Part shown: positions 16,441 to 25,987 of the stretch, piece after piece | Layout: every line of letters begins with the position of its first letter | Numbering within the stretch: position 1 is the first letter of the stretch | Assembly: GCA_947456955.1 (NCBI GenBank) | Contig: CANGTQ010000001.1 | Location: 62,001 to 126,000 of the forward strand | Direction: 5' to 3' | Length of the DNA: 64,000 bases | Source: Flavobacteriaceae bacterium | Lineage (GTDB): Bacteria; Bacteroidota; Bacteroidia; Flavobacteriales; Flavobacteriaceae | Translations under genes and position numbers: made by a program | The notes under the pieces: model-generated | What the model was told of the DNA's origin: nothing | The model's input: only the letters and a program-made list of their open reading frames with translations | Database searches by the model: none

Positions 16441-17523
16441 TTACTTTTTGTAAAATGGTAGCTTTACCACTTTGGCAGCAACTTTATTATTTCGAATTTG
16501 AATGTAAATGTTGCTGTCAATAGCTGAAAATTCAGTTTTTACGTAACCCATTCCGATTCCTTTCCCTAAACTTGGCGCCATTGTTCCCGAAGTTACGATC
16601 CCAATGTTATTACCATCAGCATCAACAATTTCATAATCGTGACGCGGAATACCACGTTCAGTTAATTCAAAACCAACCAATTTTTTAGTAACGCCAGCTT
16701 CTTTTTGCTTTTTGAGGTTTTCAGAATTGGTAAAGTCTTTAGTGAATTTAGTTATCCAACCCAAACCAGCTTCTATTGGAGAAGTCGAATCATTAATGTC
16801 ATTGCCATACAAACAGAATCCCATTTCCAAGCGTAACGTATCTCGAGCTGCTAAACCAACAGGTTTGATTCCAAAGGGTTGACCTGCTTCAAAAACTTTA
16901 TTCCAAACTTGTTCTACATCCGGATTCTTGCAGTAAATTTCAAATCCACCCGAACCGGTATAACCTGTAGCCGAAATAATTACATCTTGGACTCCGGCAA
17001 ATTCAGCCACTTCAAAATGATAATATTTAATAGCTGATAAATCGATAGAAGTTAAGGATTGCATTGCTTCAACCGCTTTTGAACCTTGAATCGCTAGCAA
17101 AGAATAGTCTTCAGATATGTTTTTCATATCTACACCTAAGTCATTATGTGATGATATCCAATTCCAATCTTTGTCAATATTGGAAGCATTTACAACCAAT
17201 AAATATTGATTTTCCTTCATTCGGTAAACGATTAAATCGTCTACAATTCCACCATCGTTATTTGGCAAACAAGAATATTGTGCACGTCCAATTTCCAAAA
17301 CAGAAGCATCATTAGAAGTCACTTTTTGAATTAAGGATAAAGCATTTTCGCCACTAAGCAGAAATTCACCCATGTGTGACACATCAAAAACACCAACGCC
17401 ATTTCTAACCGTTTCATGTTCGACATTCACTCCTTCATATTGTACAGGCATATTGTAACCTGCAAAAGGAACCATTTTAGCTCCTAAACTTTCGTGTACG
17501 TGCGTTAATGCTGTATTTTTCAT
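16441..17523 (-). CDS. gcvT: Glycine cleavage system T protein (aminomethyltransferase)
   Basis: T protein of the glycine cleavage system: it moves the methylene group from the aminomethyl-lipoyl H protein onto tetrahydrofolate, releasing ammonia. The 360-residue length is standard. The folate-binding folds include [13 protein letters not shown] near the N-terminus, the [11 protein letters not shown] segment, [14 protein letters not shown] in the middle and [21 protein letters not shown]. The gcvH and gcvP genes are not in the window. It lies 22 bases downstream of fumarylacetoacetase on the same strand and close to glyA on the opposite strand, so one-carbon genes flank this spot. Confidence 0.95.
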   Translation of the reverse strand: MKNTALTHVHESLGAKMVPFAGYNMPVQYEGVNVEHETVRNGVGVFDVSHMGEFLLSGENALSLIQKVTSNDASVLEIGRAQYSCLPNNDGGIVDDLIVYRMKENQYLLVVNASNIDKDWNWISSHNDLGVDMKNISEDYSLLAIQGSKAVEAMQSLTSIDLSAIKYYHFEVAEFAGVQDVIISATGYTGSGGFEIYCKNPDVEQVWNKVFEAGQPFGIKPVGLAARDTLRLEMGFCLYGNDINDSTSPIEAGLGWITKFTKDFTNSENLKKQKEAGVTKKLVGFELTERGIPRHDYEIVDADGNNIGIVTSGTMAPSLGKGIGMGYVKTEFSAIDSNIYIQIRNNKVAAKVVKLPFYKK

Positions 17524-17545
17524 TTTAGTTTTATGTTGTATTAAT

Positions 17546-18835
17546 TTATTTTCTGACGAAAGGCGGTAATAATTTACTCAAAACTTCTCCAAAACCAATG
17601 CGCACAGAACTATTTTTACAATAGCCTTTCATAATTACAGTATCGTTATCATTGATAAATTTACGTTCAGAGCCATCCTTCATTTTGATTGGGTTTTTTC
17701 CTCCCCAGGTTAATTCAAGCATCGAACCATAGCTGTCCGGAGTTGGACCTGAAATAGTCCCGGAACCCATCATGTCTCCTGAATTTATACGGCAACCGTT
17801 AGATGTATGATGCGCCAATTGTTGCGACATCGACCAATACATATATTTAAAATTAGATTTTGAAACCAATGTTGGTTCTACATCTTCGGGTTCGATAAAG
17901 ACTTCCAAATTAATATCAAAGGCATTTTTTCCTTTTTGTTGTAAATAGGGAAGAGGTGTTGGCTCTTGTATTGGTCCTCTACAACGGAAAGGTTCTAAAG
18001 CATCCATAGTCACAATCCATGGAGAAATAGATGAAGCAAAGTTTTTTGCTAAGAAAGGACCAAGTGGAACATATTCCCATTTTTGAATATCTCTTGCACT
18101 CCAATCATTTAATAAAACCATTCCGAAAATATAATCTTCGGCTTCATTAATCGGTATATTTTCCCCCATTATGTTAGCATCTGTAGTAATGAATGCAGTT
18201 TCTAATTCAAAATCAATGGAACGTGATGGGCCAAATACAGGAGTGTTTTCTCCATTAGGTAAAGTTTGTCCCATTGGTCGATGAACCGGAATTCCTGACG
18301 GAACTATAGTTGAGCTTCTTCCGTGATATCCAACCGGAATGTGAAGCCAGTTTGGTAAAAGCGCATTTTCAGGATCTCGGAACATTTTACCAACGTTGGT
18401 AGCATGTTCTTTACTGGAATAGAAGTCAGTGTAATCACCAATTAAAACCGGAAGTTGCATTTCTACATCTTCCATTTTGAAGATTACGATATCTCTGTGC
18501 TCTTGATTATCTCTTAGTTTAGGATTGTTACTGTCGAAAATGTCTCCAATTCGGTTACGAACTAAGCGCCAAGTCTTTTTCCCATCCGAAATAAAATCGT
18601 TCAAGGTATCTTGCATGAACATGTCATCAGTCAAATCAATTCCTTCAAAATAATTTAATTGTTGCAAAGCTCCCAAATCGATAGCATAATCGCCAATTCG
18701 AGTTCCGATTGTAATGACATCTTCCTTGGTTAAAAAAACACCAAATGGAATATTTTGAATTGGGAAGTCACTGTTTTTAGGAACTTCAATCCATGATTTT
18801 CTAATAGGATTATTAGTATTGTGAGGCATATCCAT
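17546..18835 (-). CDS. fahA: Fumarylacetoacetase
   Basis: Last enzyme of tyrosine degradation, hydrolysing 4-fumarylacetoacetate to fumarate and acetoacetate. The 429 residues match eukaryotic-type fumarylacetoacetases. They contain an N-terminal SH3-like part ([13 protein letters not shown]), the metal-binding core with [16 protein letters not shown] and [11 protein letters not shown], and the C-terminal [24 protein letters not shown] further homologue signature is [23 protein letters not shown]. The other tyrosine-pathway genes are not nearby. Its own promoter lies 31-38 bases upstream and probably also drives gcvT. Confidence 0.95.
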   Translation of the reverse strand: MDMPHNTNNPIRKSWIEVPKNSDFPIQNIPFGVFLTKEDVITIGTRIGDYAIDLGALQQLNYFEGIDLTDDMFMQDTLNDFISDGKKTWRLVRNRIGDIFDSNNPKLRDNQEHRDIVIFKMEDVEMQLPVLIGDYTDFYSSKEHATNVGKMFRDPENALLPNWLHIPVGYHGRSSTIVPSGIPVHRPMGQTLPNGENTPVFGPSRSIDFELETAFITTDANIMGENIPINEAEDYIFGMVLLNDWSARDIQKWEYVPLGPFLAKNFASSISPWIVTMDALEPFRCRGPIQEPTPLPYLQQKGKNAFDINLEVFIEPEDVEPTLVSKSNFKYMYWSMSQQLAHHTSNGCRINSGDMMGSGTISGPTPDSYGSMLELTWGGKNPIKMKDGSERKFINDNDTVIMKGYCKNSSVRIGFGEVLSKLLPPFVRK

Positions 18836-18865
18836 GTTGAATTATTTGTTGAAAAATTGAGTAAT

Positions 18866-18873
18866 CAAATATA
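18866..18873 (-). promoter_or_regulatory. -7 element for fahA-gcvT
   Basis: Leftward TATATTTG, an exact TAnnTTTG match, 31 bases before the fumarylacetoacetase start. Confidence 0.6.
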
Positions 18874-18905
18874 TCATTTACTATTAATTTACCAAACCAT
18901 TTTTG

Positions 18906-18913
18906 TAATTTTG
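18906..18913 (+). promoter_or_regulatory. -7 element for glyA
   Basis: TAATTTTG, matching TAnnTTTG, 26 bases upstream of the glyA start. With the divergent fahA element it makes a compact back-to-back promoter region of about 100 bases. Confidence 0.55.
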
Positions 18914-18939
18914 AACACAATTAATCGAAATAATTTCAA

Positions 18940-20214
18940 ATGCAACGCGACAAACAAATTTTTGACCTTATTCTTGAGGAACAAGAAAGACAAATTCACG
19001 GAATTGAACTAATTGCATCAGAGAACTTTGTAAGCGACCAAGTAATGGAAGCAGCGGGTTCTGTGCTTACAAATAAATACGCCGAAGGATATCCTGGAAA
19101 AAGATATTATGGAGGTTGTGAAGTAGTAGATGTAATTGAGCAAATTGCCATTGATAGAGCGGCAGCACTTTTTGGTGCCGAATATGTGAATGTGCAACCT
19201 CATTCCGGTTCTCAAGCCAACACTGCAGTTTTTGCCGCTTGTTTAAAACCGGGAGATAAAATATTAGGATTTGATTTGTCGCATGGAGGTCACTTGACAC
19301 ACGGTTCACCTGTTAATTTTTCAGGAAAATTATATACACCATCATTTTATGGTGTCGAAAAAGAAACCGGAGTTTTGAACTATGATACCATCCAAGAAAT
19401 TGCAACCAAAGAGCAACCTAAGATGATTATTGCTGGTGCATCTGCTTATTCTCGTGATATGGATTTTAAACGTTTCCGAGAAATTGCAGACAGCGTTGGA
19501 GCACTTTTGTTAGCAGATATTTCGCATCCTTCGGGTTTGATTGCTAAAGGTTTGATGAACGACCCTATTCCACATTGTCATATTGTAACAACAACAACAC
19601 ATAAAACTTTACGTGGGCCGAGAGGTGGAATTATCATGATGGGGAAAGATTTTGAAAACCCATGGGGATTGACTACTCCAAAAGGCGAAATCAGGATGAT
19701 GTCTCATATTTTAGATATGGCTGTTTTTCCCGGAAATCAAGGCGGTCCGTTAGAACATATCATAGCGGCGAAAGCAGTTGCTTTTGGAGAAGCATTATCG
19801 GATGAGTTTTTTACGTATCAAATGCAAGTACAAAAAAATGCCAAAGCAATGGCAGCTGCATTCGTTAGTAGAGGTTACCATTTAATTTCAGGAGGAACAG
19901 ACAATCACATGATGTTGATTGATTTGCGCAATAAAGGAATTTCAGGTAAAGACGCCGAAATTGCTTTAGGTAAAGCCGAAATTACTGTAAATAAAAATAT
20001 GGTTCCATTTGATGATAAATCACCTTTTGTAACTTCTGGAATACGTGTGGGAACTCCTGCAATTACAACTCGCGGCTTAGTAGAAAACGACATGGAAACA
20101 ATTGTAGATTTAATCGACAGAGTACTTTCCAATGCTACTAATGATGAATTGTTAGAAGAAATTGCAGATGAAGTAAACGAAATGATGAGCGAAAGAGCCA
20201 TTTTTGTTTACTAA
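18940..20214 (+). CDS. glyA: Serine hydroxymethyltransferase
   Basis: Converts serine and tetrahydrofolate to glycine and 5,10-methylene-tetrahydrofolate, the main one-carbon source. The 424-residue length is standard. Motifs: [38 protein letters not shown] at the N-terminus, [10 protein letters not shown] at the cofactor phosphate, and the Schiff-base Lys in [14 protein letters not shown]. Cytoplasmic PLP homodimer. It is divergent from fahA-gcvT and followed by an imperfect inverted repeat and miaE. Confidence 0.96.
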   Translation: MQRDKQIFDLILEEQERQIHGIELIASENFVSDQVMEAAGSVLTNKYAEGYPGKRYYGGCEVVDVIEQIAIDRAAALFGAEYVNVQPHSGSQANTAVFAACLKPGDKILGFDLSHGGHLTHGSPVNFSGKLYTPSFYGVEKETGVLNYDTIQEIATKEQPKMIIAGASAYSRDMDFKRFREIADSVGALLLADISHPSGLIAKGLMNDPIPHCHIVTTTTHKTLRGPRGGIIMMGKDFENPWGLTTPKGEIRMMSHILDMAVFPGNQGGPLEHIIAAKAVAFGEALSDEFFTYQMQVQKNAKAMAAAFVSRGYHLISGGTDNHMMLIDLRNKGISGKDAEIALGKAEITVNKNMVPFDDKSPFVTSGIRVGTPAITTRGLVENDMETIVDLIDRVLSNATNDELLEEIADEVNEMMSERAIFVY

Positions 20215-20220
20215 ATAATA

Positions 20221-20311
20221 AGTCAAAAGTTTTAATGTCATAAAGTCGAAAGTCTTCAAGAAGTAATAATTTTTCTTTGGATTTTCGGCTTTATGTCTTT
20301 TGACTTTCAAA
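20221..20311. repeat. Imperfect inverted repeat of GACTTT/AAAGTC words
   Basis: AGTCAAAAG..TGTCATAAAGTCGAAAGTC on the left is roughly complementary to GGATTTTCGGCTTTATGTCTTTTGACTTTC on the right, so the gap between glyA and miaE can fold into one long hairpin. It probably limits read-through, or it is a member of the short-word intergenic repeat family seen elsewhere here. Confidence 0.5.
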
Positions 20312-20327
20312 TTTTAAGACTAAATAC

Positions 20328-20921
20328 ATGGGAGTACTACGATTAGAATTACCAACCGACCCAAGATGGGTAAATATTGTTGAGAAAAACATAGAAGAAA
20401 TTCTAACAGATCATGCTTGGTGCGAACAAAAAGCAGCTACGAATGCGATAACCATTATTACCAATAATTCAGAGCACGAAGATTTGGTTACTGATTTATT
20501 GGCTTTGGCCAAAGAAGAATTAGATCATTTTGAACAGGTGCACGACATCATAAAAAAACGCGGATTAAAACTTGGGCGTGAGCGCAAAGATGATTATGTA
20601 AATGAATTGGCACAATACATGAAAAGAAGCAACAATGGAAGCCGCGTTTCCGGATTAGTTGAGCGCTTACTTTTCTCGGCTATGATTGAAGCCAGAAGTT
20701 GTGAGCGTTTTAAAGTGCTTTCCGAAAATATTAAGGATGAAGAATTATCAAAATTCTATAGAGAGTTGATGGAAAGCGAAGCCGGGCATTATACTACTTT
20801 TATTACCTATGCCCGAAAATATGGAACTGGTATCGATGTTGAAAAACGTTGGCGCGAATGGATCGCTTTTGAAGCGCAAGTCATTGCTAATTACGGAAAT
20901 AAAGAAACCATTCACGGTTAA
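20328..20921 (+). CDS. miaE: MiaE-type tRNA hydroxylase (di-iron)
   Basis: A 197-residue ferritin-fold, non-haem di-iron monooxygenase that hydroxylates the isopentenyl side chain of 2-methylthio-N6-isopentenyladenosine at position 37 of tRNA. Metal-ligand motifs are visible in four helices: HAWCEQKAA, KEELDHFEQVH (E-x-x-H), MIEARSCERF, and ESEAGHYTTFITYA (E-x-x-H). Length and motif order fit MiaE well. No operon partner is seen; glyA is 113 bases upstream on the same strand. Confidence 0.9.
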   Translation: MGVLRLELPTDPRWVNIVEKNIEEILTDHAWCEQKAATNAITIITNNSEHEDLVTDLLALAKEELDHFEQVHDIIKKRGLKLGRERKDDYVNELAQYMKRSNNGSRVSGLVERLLFSAMIEARSCERFKVLSENIKDEELSKFYRELMESEAGHYTTFITYARKYGTGIDVEKRWREWIAFEAQVIANYGNKETIHG

Positions 20922-20942
20922 AATCTGTTGATAAATTACTAA

Positions 20943-21515
20943 TTACTTAATAACTAAATTATATTTTTCCAAAAGTCCTTTCAATCCATCCGTTGAGAAA
21001 ACGGCTTTCTTTAGCTTGTTTTTTTCAGGGTCGATAGTATAATCAAAACTGGTGTAAAAATCAGTTTTATTAGCAATAGTATCAATAAAAACAGCTCTTC
21101 TTAGATTGCAATTATCAAACAGCGCTTCGGTTAAATCACTAGCCATAAAATCTACCGAAATCATACTACAATTGATAAACTGCATTTTCTTCAATTTCAA
21201 AGCATAGAATTTGGCATAATCTAATAGGCAATCTTTGAAGTTAAACTCATAAATTACTTGATCGGTCATCGCGAAATTAACTCCAGTAAAATCACATTTA
21301 GTAAACTGAACTCCACGTAATGATACATAGTTTATTTTGGTATCCTTAAAATTACAATCAAAGAAATTGCAATCAATAAAAGTTACTGTCTGAAAGGTAC
21401 AATCGGTAAAATCACAGTGGTGAAAACTGCAGTTTTCGTATTCTTTGTATTTGATATCGGCTTCTAGGAAGAAGATGTCTTCAAATTTTTCGTCAAGTAT
21501 ATAATCAGAGGACAT
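20943..21515 (-). CDS. Pentapeptide repeat protein
   Basis: 190 residues with about 16 successive A(D/N)LxF-type pentapeptides, for example CSFHHCDFTDCTFQTVTFIDCNFFDCNFKDT, so a right-handed quadrilateral beta-helix is expected. Several units have Cys before the central Phe (CDF, CTF, CNF). There is no signal peptide or other domain. Some pentapeptide proteins mimic DNA and protect gyrase, as Qnr does, but nothing here shows that, and this one could equally be a scaffold. Convergent with miaE. Confidence 0.85.
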   Translation of the reverse strand: MSSDYILDEKFEDIFFLEADIKYKEYENCSFHHCDFTDCTFQTVTFIDCNFFDCNFKDTKINYVSLRGVQFTKCDFTGVNFAMTDQVIYEFNFKDCLLDYAKFYALKLKKMQFINCSMISVDFMASDLTEALFDNCNLRRAVFIDTIANKTDFYTSFDYTIDPEKNKLKKAVFSTDGLKGLLEKYNLVIK

Positions 21516-21693
21516 AAGCGTTTTTAAAGTTTGTAAAACTAAATAATTTATTTGGTTAGCGATCTAGTAATAGAAAGACTTTAAGTTATTTTTTAATAAA
21601 CATTAAACTTACCTATAGATAAATTAGACTTTAACTAAAAATTAATAGTCGTTCTATACCCATTATAAAGTTTATATAGTATTTTTATAAATT

Positions 21694-22812
21694 ATGGAAA
21701 AGAACATGCAAAAAGGATTTTTATTCAAAAAATACGAGGCTCCATTTCAATCCCCTTTTGATAAATTATTTGAAATTTTCAAAGAATTAATCACCCATAC
21801 TTCAGGTGATTTTGAGGAAGCTATTGATTGGCTGCGACAATTAGACGTAGAATACAAGCTCACAGATTCTAGTTATAGTATTGACGACTTTATTGAAGAT
21901 TTAAAGAAAAAAGGATACATCCGAGACGAATTGAAAGAAGATGGAACTTCTGGAACTGGAATAACAGCAAAAACAGAACGTGCTATTAGGCAACAAGCTT
22001 TAGACCAAATATTTGGCAATCTAAAACGCTCAGGAAATGGTAATCATAAAACTAAATACTCGGGAAGTGGAGATGAGCAAACAGGGGATTTTAGAGAATA
22101 TCATTTTGGAGATAGTTTGGAAAGTATTTCTTTAACTGAAAGTTTTAAAAATGCTCAAATCAATAATGGTTCAGAAGAATTTAGATTGACTGAAAGTGAT
22201 TTGGTAGTGGAAGAATCGAAATTCAAAGCACAAATGAGTACCGTTTTGATGATTGACATCAGCCACAGCATGATTTTATATGGTGAAGATAGAATTACAC
22301 CGGCCAAAAAAGTAGCTATGGCTTTAGCAGAATTAATCACTACCCGTTATCCAAAAGATACGATTGATATTTTGGTTTTTGGAAACGATGCTTGGCCAAT
22401 TGCCATTAAAGATTTACCTTATTTAAAAGTTGGCCCTTATCATACCAATACCGTTGCCGGACTGCAATTGGCAATGGACATGTTGCGCCGAAAACGAAAC
22501 ACAAACAAACAAATTTTCATGATTACCGATGGGAAACCAAGTTGTGTTCGCGAAAAAAATGGAGAATATTACATGAATAGTAACGGTCTCGATGAATACA
22601 TAGTTCAACAATGCTACAATCAAGCGGCTCAAGCCCGAAAATTACATATTCCCATTACGACGTTCATGATTGCCAATGATCCGTATTTGCAAAAATTCGT
22701 AAATCGTTTTACGGAAGCAAATCAAGGAAAAGCATTTTATACTGGATTAAAAGGATTAGGCGAAATGATTTTTGAAGATTATGAGACTAATAGAAAGAAG
22801 AAAATTAAATAA
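21694..22812 (+). CDS. VWA-domain protein paired with a MoxR ATPase
   Basis: 372 residues, cytoplasmic. An N-terminal helical region (1-180) precedes a von Willebrand factor A domain whose metal site motif DISHS lies at residues 188-192 (MIDISHSMILYGEDR), followed by a Thr in the loop GPYHTNTVAGL and Asp in MITDGKPS. Its neighbour 85 bases downstream is a MoxR-type AAA+ ATPase. Such VWA/MoxR pairs act together as metal-insertion or protein-remodelling chaperones. The target is unknown. No cofactor enzyme gene lies beside it. The start could also be the ATG 12 bases further in. Confidence 0.87.
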   Translation: MEKNMQKGFLFKKYEAPFQSPFDKLFEIFKELITHTSGDFEEAIDWLRQLDVEYKLTDSSYSIDDFIEDLKKKGYIRDELKEDGTSGTGITAKTERAIRQQALDQIFGNLKRSGNGNHKTKYSGSGDEQTGDFREYHFGDSLESISLTESFKNAQINNGSEEFRLTESDLVVEESKFKAQMSTVLMIDISHSMILYGEDRITPAKKVAMALAELITTRYPKDTIDILVFGNDAWPIAIKDLPYLKVGPYHTNTVAGLQLAMDMLRRKRNTNKQIFMITDGKPSCVREKNGEYYMNSNGLDEYIVQQCYNQAAQARKLHIPITTFMIANDPYLQKFVNRFTEANQGKAFYTGLKGLGEMIFEDYETNRKKKIK

Positions 22813-22897
22813 GAGAATAGAGAAAAGAAGCAAGATAAAATAAACACATAGCGAACTTTGCGTTAAACTTAGCGCTCTTTGCGGTTAAATAAAAAAA

Positions 22898-24361
22898 ATG
22901 AAAATAGAAAACATAACAACATTAGCAGAATTAAAAAAGTCAGGATACGTTTCAAGAAGTATCAAAGACGAGTTGAGAGATAATCTTAGAGCGAAAATAA
23001 AATCAGGACTGCCAACGTTTGAAGGTGTTCACGGATTTGAGAATACGGTTGTGCCCGAATTAGAACGTGCTATTTTATCAAGACATAATATTAATTTATT
23101 GGGACTTCGTGGGCAAGCTAAAACACGATTGGCGAGAAAGATGATCGAATTGTTAGATGAATACATTCCAGTAGTCGAAGGTTCCGAGATTAATGACGAT
23201 CCTTTAAATCCTATTTCTCGATTTGCTAAAGATTTGATTGCAGAAAAAGGAGATGCTACTCCAATTTCTTGGTTGCATAGAAGCGAACGTTTTTCAGAAA
23301 AACTAGCCACTCCCGATGTTACTGTTGCCGACTTAATTGGTGATGTTGACCCAATTAAAGCGGCTAACTTAAAATTGTCTTATGCCGATGACCGAGTGAT
23401 TCATTTCGGAATGATACCAAGAGCAAATCGGTGCATATTTGTGATTAATGAGTTACCCGATTTGCAAGCCCGAATTCAAGTCGCTTTATTCAATATTTTG
23501 CAGGAAGGCGATATTCAAATTCGGGGTTTTAAGTTGCGAATGCCATTGGATATGCAATTTGTATTTACTGCAAATCCAGAAGATTACACCAATCGCGGAA
23601 GTATTGTAACTCCTTTAAAAGACAGAATTGGCTCCCAAATCTTAACACATTATCCGGAAAATATTGCTGTGGCTAGAACCATTACGCATCAAGAAGCCAA
23701 ATTAGATAAACAGCAATCAGAAACAGTTTATGTGCCATCACTAGCCAAAGATTTATTAGAACAAATTGCCTTTGAAGCACGTGAAAGCGAATATATAGAC
23801 AACAAAAGCGGCGTTAGCGCCAGAATGACGATTACGGCTTATGAGAATTTATTAAGTACCGCCGAACGACGTGCTTTAAAAGCAGGACACGTTACAACCT
23901 CGGTAAGATTATCCGATTTTATGGGTATTATTCCAGCCATTACCGGAAAGGTAGAATTGGTCTATGAAGGGGAACAAGAAGGGGCGGCAGTTGTTGCACA
24001 GCATTTAATTGGAGATGCTATTCATACATTCTTTCCGGCTTATTTTCCGAAGATTGAAAAGTTAGAAAAGGATATTGATGCCAGTCCTTATGCTAAGATA
24101 CTAGAATGGTTTTTTACAGAAACCGGTTTCGAATTATTAGACGATACCTCAGATGATGATTATAAAAAGAAATTAGATGCTGTAATTCCACTAGAAGACT
24201 TAATACAAAAATACCAACCTCAAATTCCTATCGAAGATAAGTACTTTTTAAAAGAGTTTGTCCTTTGGGGTTTGGTAGAGTACGACAAACTAAGTAAAGA
24301 TAGAGTAGGAGTGGGTTATCAGTTTAAGGATTTGTATAGTAGTTATATTAATAAATTATAA
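22898..24361 (+). CDS. MoxR-family AAA+ ATPase (magnesium-chelatase subunit I-like)
   Basis: 487 residues with a Walker A GLRGQAKT at 69-76, a Walker B-like CIFVINELPDL and the sensor-1 segment FVFTANPEDYTNRGSIV. This is the MoxR/chelatase-I subclass of AAA+ ATPases, working as a hexamer with the VWA partner encoded just upstream. The C-terminal third is an extra helical region. The pair resembles the ChlI/ChlD division of labour (ATPase and VWA-bearing partner), but both are short of the chelatase-specific regions, so a protein-remodelling role is more likely than tetrapyrrole metal insertion. Confidence 0.88.
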   Translation: MKIENITTLAELKKSGYVSRSIKDELRDNLRAKIKSGLPTFEGVHGFENTVVPELERAILSRHNINLLGLRGQAKTRLARKMIELLDEYIPVVEGSEINDDPLNPISRFAKDLIAEKGDATPISWLHRSERFSEKLATPDVTVADLIGDVDPIKAANLKLSYADDRVIHFGMIPRANRCIFVINELPDLQARIQVALFNILQEGDIQIRGFKLRMPLDMQFVFTANPEDYTNRGSIVTPLKDRIGSQILTHYPENIAVARTITHQEAKLDKQQSETVYVPSLAKDLLEQIAFEARESEYIDNKSGVSARMTITAYENLLSTAERRALKAGHVTTSVRLSDFMGIIPAITGKVELVYEGEQEGAAVVAQHLIGDAIHTFFPAYFPKIEKLEKDIDASPYAKILEWFFTETGFELLDDTSDDDYKKKLDAVIPLEDLIQKYQPQIPIEDKYFLKEFVLWGLVEYDKLSKDRVGVGYQFKDLYSSYINKL

Positions 24362-24401
24362 TCGGTTGGTATTGTCTTTTAATACCTTCGTAAACAAAAA
24401 T

Positions 24402-24430
24402 GCTCTGAGTAAAATCAGAGCTTTTTATTT
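24402..24430 (+). terminator. Terminator of the VWA-MoxR operon
   Basis: Stem GCTCTGA / TCAGAGC with a 6-base loop, then TTTTTATTTTATT. Confidence 0.85.
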
Positions 24431-24443
24431 TATTAAAACTAAG

Positions 24444-24578
24444 TGGATTTTGCTTCGTAACATCCAGCGAAGCTATGCTTTTCGAAACTGGATTCACTTC
24501 GTGCATCCACCAAAGTTACGCTCTACAATAAACTGGATTTTGCTTCGCAACATCCACCAAAGCTCCGCTTTGATAATA
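24444..24578. repeat. Three tandem 45-base palindromic repeats
   Basis: Three imperfect copies of about 45 bases, at 24444, 24489 and 24534, each starting TGGATT and containing TTCG..CATCCA. Inside are short inverted repeats (GCTTCG/CGAAGC; CAAAGC/GCTTTG). The whole block sits between two terminators, and the plus-strand frame crossing it (24366-24644) is a by-product. There are no spacers between copies, so it is not a CRISPR. It looks like an extragenic palindromic element that has duplicated in place. Confidence 0.7.
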
Positions 24579-24590
24579 CTAAAAACGAAA

Positions 24591-24621
24591 AAAAACACTC
24601 AAGCGAGCTTGGTGTTTTTTT
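24591..24621. terminator. Bidirectional terminator between the repeat block and the tRNA
   Basis: AAAAACACT.AAGC pairs with GCTTGGTGTTTTT across a 2-base GA tip with one bulged base, followed by T on the plus strand and preceded by A on the other. It lies immediately 3' of the leftward tRNA-Arg and so probably ends it. Confidence 0.75.
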
Positions 24622-24641
24622 CTTATTTTAGTATTCATTCG

Positions 24642-24715
24642 TGACCTCGACTGGATTCAAACCAGTAACCTTCTGAGCCGTAATCAGATGCGCTATTCAG
24701 TTGCGCCACGAGGCC
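24642..24715 (-). tRNA. tRNA-Arg (anticodon ACG)
   Basis: The leftward strand folds into a full cloverleaf of 74 bases. The acceptor stem is GGCCTCG / CGAGGTC (one G-T pair), with D stem GCGC/GCGC, anticodon stem TCTGA/TCAGA with loop TTACGGC, and T stem ACTGG/CCAGT with loop TTTGAAT. The discriminator base is A and CCA is not encoded. Anticodon ACG, normally edited to ICG, reads CGU, CGC and CGA arginine codons. Confidence 0.96.
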
Positions 24716-24728
24716 TTTTTTGTGGGTG

Positions 24729-24759
24729 CAAATATAGCTAATACAATCAAATTCACAAA
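24729..24759 (-). promoter_or_regulatory. Promoter of the tRNA-Arg gene
   Basis: Leftward TTTG (24759-24756), 19-base spacer, then TATATTTG (24736-24729), a textbook Bacteroidetes promoter ending 13 bases before the mature tRNA 5' end. Confidence 0.75.
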
Positions 24760-24772
24760 TGATTACTTAAAT

Positions 24773-24928
24773 TTATTTTGAATCATCCAATGCTCTTGTC
24801 GTGACATAATAGCGCCAACCAATGATTGTCATTTGCCATTTTTTGGCTTTACTTAAATCTAATTGTTGCTTGGTAAAACTAGGCAACAGGAGTTTGTTGA
24901 TTTTGGCTAAGAGTAAATACATCATCAT
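24773..24928 (-). CDS. Conserved-looking 51-residue small protein
   Basis: Reads MMMYLLLAKINKLLLPSFT.. through KKWQMTIIGWRYYVTTRALDDSK, then TAA. The mix of a short hydrophobic N-terminal helix, a Trp-Gln pair and GWRYYVTTRALD looks like a real small protein rather than a chance frame; I believe similar peptides occur in other Flavobacteriaceae but cannot verify it. A leftward TATTTTTG lies just upstream of the start. It sits between the tRNA promoter and the terminator of the secreted coiled-coil gene. It could be peripherally membrane bound. Function unknown. Confidence 0.6.
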   Translation of the reverse strand: MMMYLLLAKINKLLLPSFTKQQLDLSKAKKWQMTIIGWRYYVTTRALDDSK

Positions 24929-24951
24929 TTTATTTGGTACAAAAATATAAA

Positions 24952-24969
24952 AAACCGTCGTGACGGTTT
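24952..24969 (-). terminator. Terminator of the secreted coiled-coil gene
   Basis: Leftward AAACCGTC-AC-GACGGTTT followed by TTT, 8 bases past the stop of the gene at 24977-25864. Confidence 0.7.
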
Positions 24970-24976
24970 GATTATA

Positions 24977-25864
24977 TTAGACTTTTTGAGTTTTTAAAGT
25001 TGATTTGGTCTTTTGTAACTCTTCCTTGGCTTTTTTGAGTTCTTCTTTGGCTTTCTCGAGTTCTTCTTTAGATTCTTGTAACAACTTTTCGTTTTGCTCA
25101 GGTTGACTGTTACCTTGTTGTTTTTGCATCAATTGATTAAGTTGTTCTTGCATCTTTTTCATTTGCTCCGCTAGATTGCCTTGGTCATTAAAATTGAAAC
25201 GAGGAAAGGCATCACCATCAGAAGGTTCTACTGAATTGTTTTTCTGAATTTCATCTAGTTCTTCTTTAGTATAATCATCGCCACCTTCAACTACTTCACC
25301 ATCTTCAATAATTAAAGGATTTTTGCCATCTTTTTGAATAAACATTCTTGATTTGGCTGAAGAATTATCATCGCTAAAACTATAGCTATAGGACTTAGAA
25401 TTTTCATCATTACTTCCTAGACTAAAATCAAACAATTGCATTGGATTTTGACCGTTTGAAAAACCACTAAACCCATTGGCACTCGATAAAAAGTCATTGC
25501 TTTTTGGTTCGCCAAATCCAACATTTTCTCCTTGTTTAAAAAATTTGATGGTATTGATTGGTTTTTGGTTGTCCATTTCAAGCGCACCTTTGTTGCCTTT
25601 TCTATCGGTATAGGTTACTTTTATAGCAGTTATTTGACCTTTGCTATTTCGTTTCACATTTTCATAGTCAATAGTAACGCCATATTCTCCTAAAGCTTTG
25701 ATATCGTCTTTCATTTCTTGCTCTGGTGTGTTAGCGTTCCAAGTCATCACGATATCGCCTTTATCATCATTTTGTTTTATAATAAATGGTTTTTTGTCTT
25801 GTGAAAAACCATTAGCTATAGCGATAATAAAGGCTAACAACACTAAGTTAAATTTTGTTTTCAT
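24977..25864 (-). CDS. Secreted protein with C-terminal coiled coil, unknown function
   Basis: 295 residues from the ATG at 25862-25864. A signal peptide (MKTKFNLVLLAFIIAIANGFSQ) is followed by an Asn/Asp/Ser-rich middle and a long C-terminal Lys/Glu/Gln helix: heptads of LLQESKEELEKAKEELKKAKEEL, a clear coiled coil over the last 60 residues. A start 33 bases earlier (25897) is possible by frame, but the -7 element at 25895-25902 would place transcription start inside it, so the inner ATG is right. Family unknown. Probably periplasmic. Confidence 0.75.
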   Translation of the reverse strand: MKTKFNLVLLAFIIAIANGFSQDKKPFIIKQNDDKGDIVMTWNANTPEQEMKDDIKALGEYGVTIDYENVKRNSKGQITAIKVTYTDRKGNKGALEMDNQKPINTIKFFKQGENVGFGEPKSNDFLSSANGFSGFSNGQNPMQLFDFSLGSNDENSKSYSYSFSDDNSSAKSRMFIQKDGKNPLIIEDGEVVEGGDDYTKEELDEIQKNNSVEPSDGDAFPRFNFNDQGNLAEQMKKMQEQLNQLMQKQQGNSQPEQNEKLLQESKEELEKAKEELKKAKEELQKTKSTLKTQKV

Positions 25865-25894
25865 AAGAATATAAGTTTTTATTTTTAAGTGAAA

Positions 25895-25902
25895 CAAACA
25901 TA
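25895..25902 (-). promoter_or_regulatory. -7 element that fixes the coiled-coil gene start
   Basis: Leftward TATGTTTG, matching TAnnTTTG. It overlaps the upstream candidate start at 25897 and so argues for translation from 25864. Confidence 0.5.
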
Positions 25903-25987
25903 TAAAAAGATGTTTTTTAGTAAAAATAATTTAAAATTTCTTTAACTAATTTGATAAGTAACATTAAAGTAACTTGGAAGATTTACT

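Noticed and set aside
24444..24578. Tandem 45-base units as a CRISPR array
   Set aside because: The copies are contiguous without spacers, differ from one another, and no cas gene is nearby.
24366..24644. 92-codon plus-strand frame across the tandem repeats
   Set aside because: It is created by the 45-base repeat (multiple of 3) and crosses a terminator; the product has only repeat-derived, low-sense sequence.
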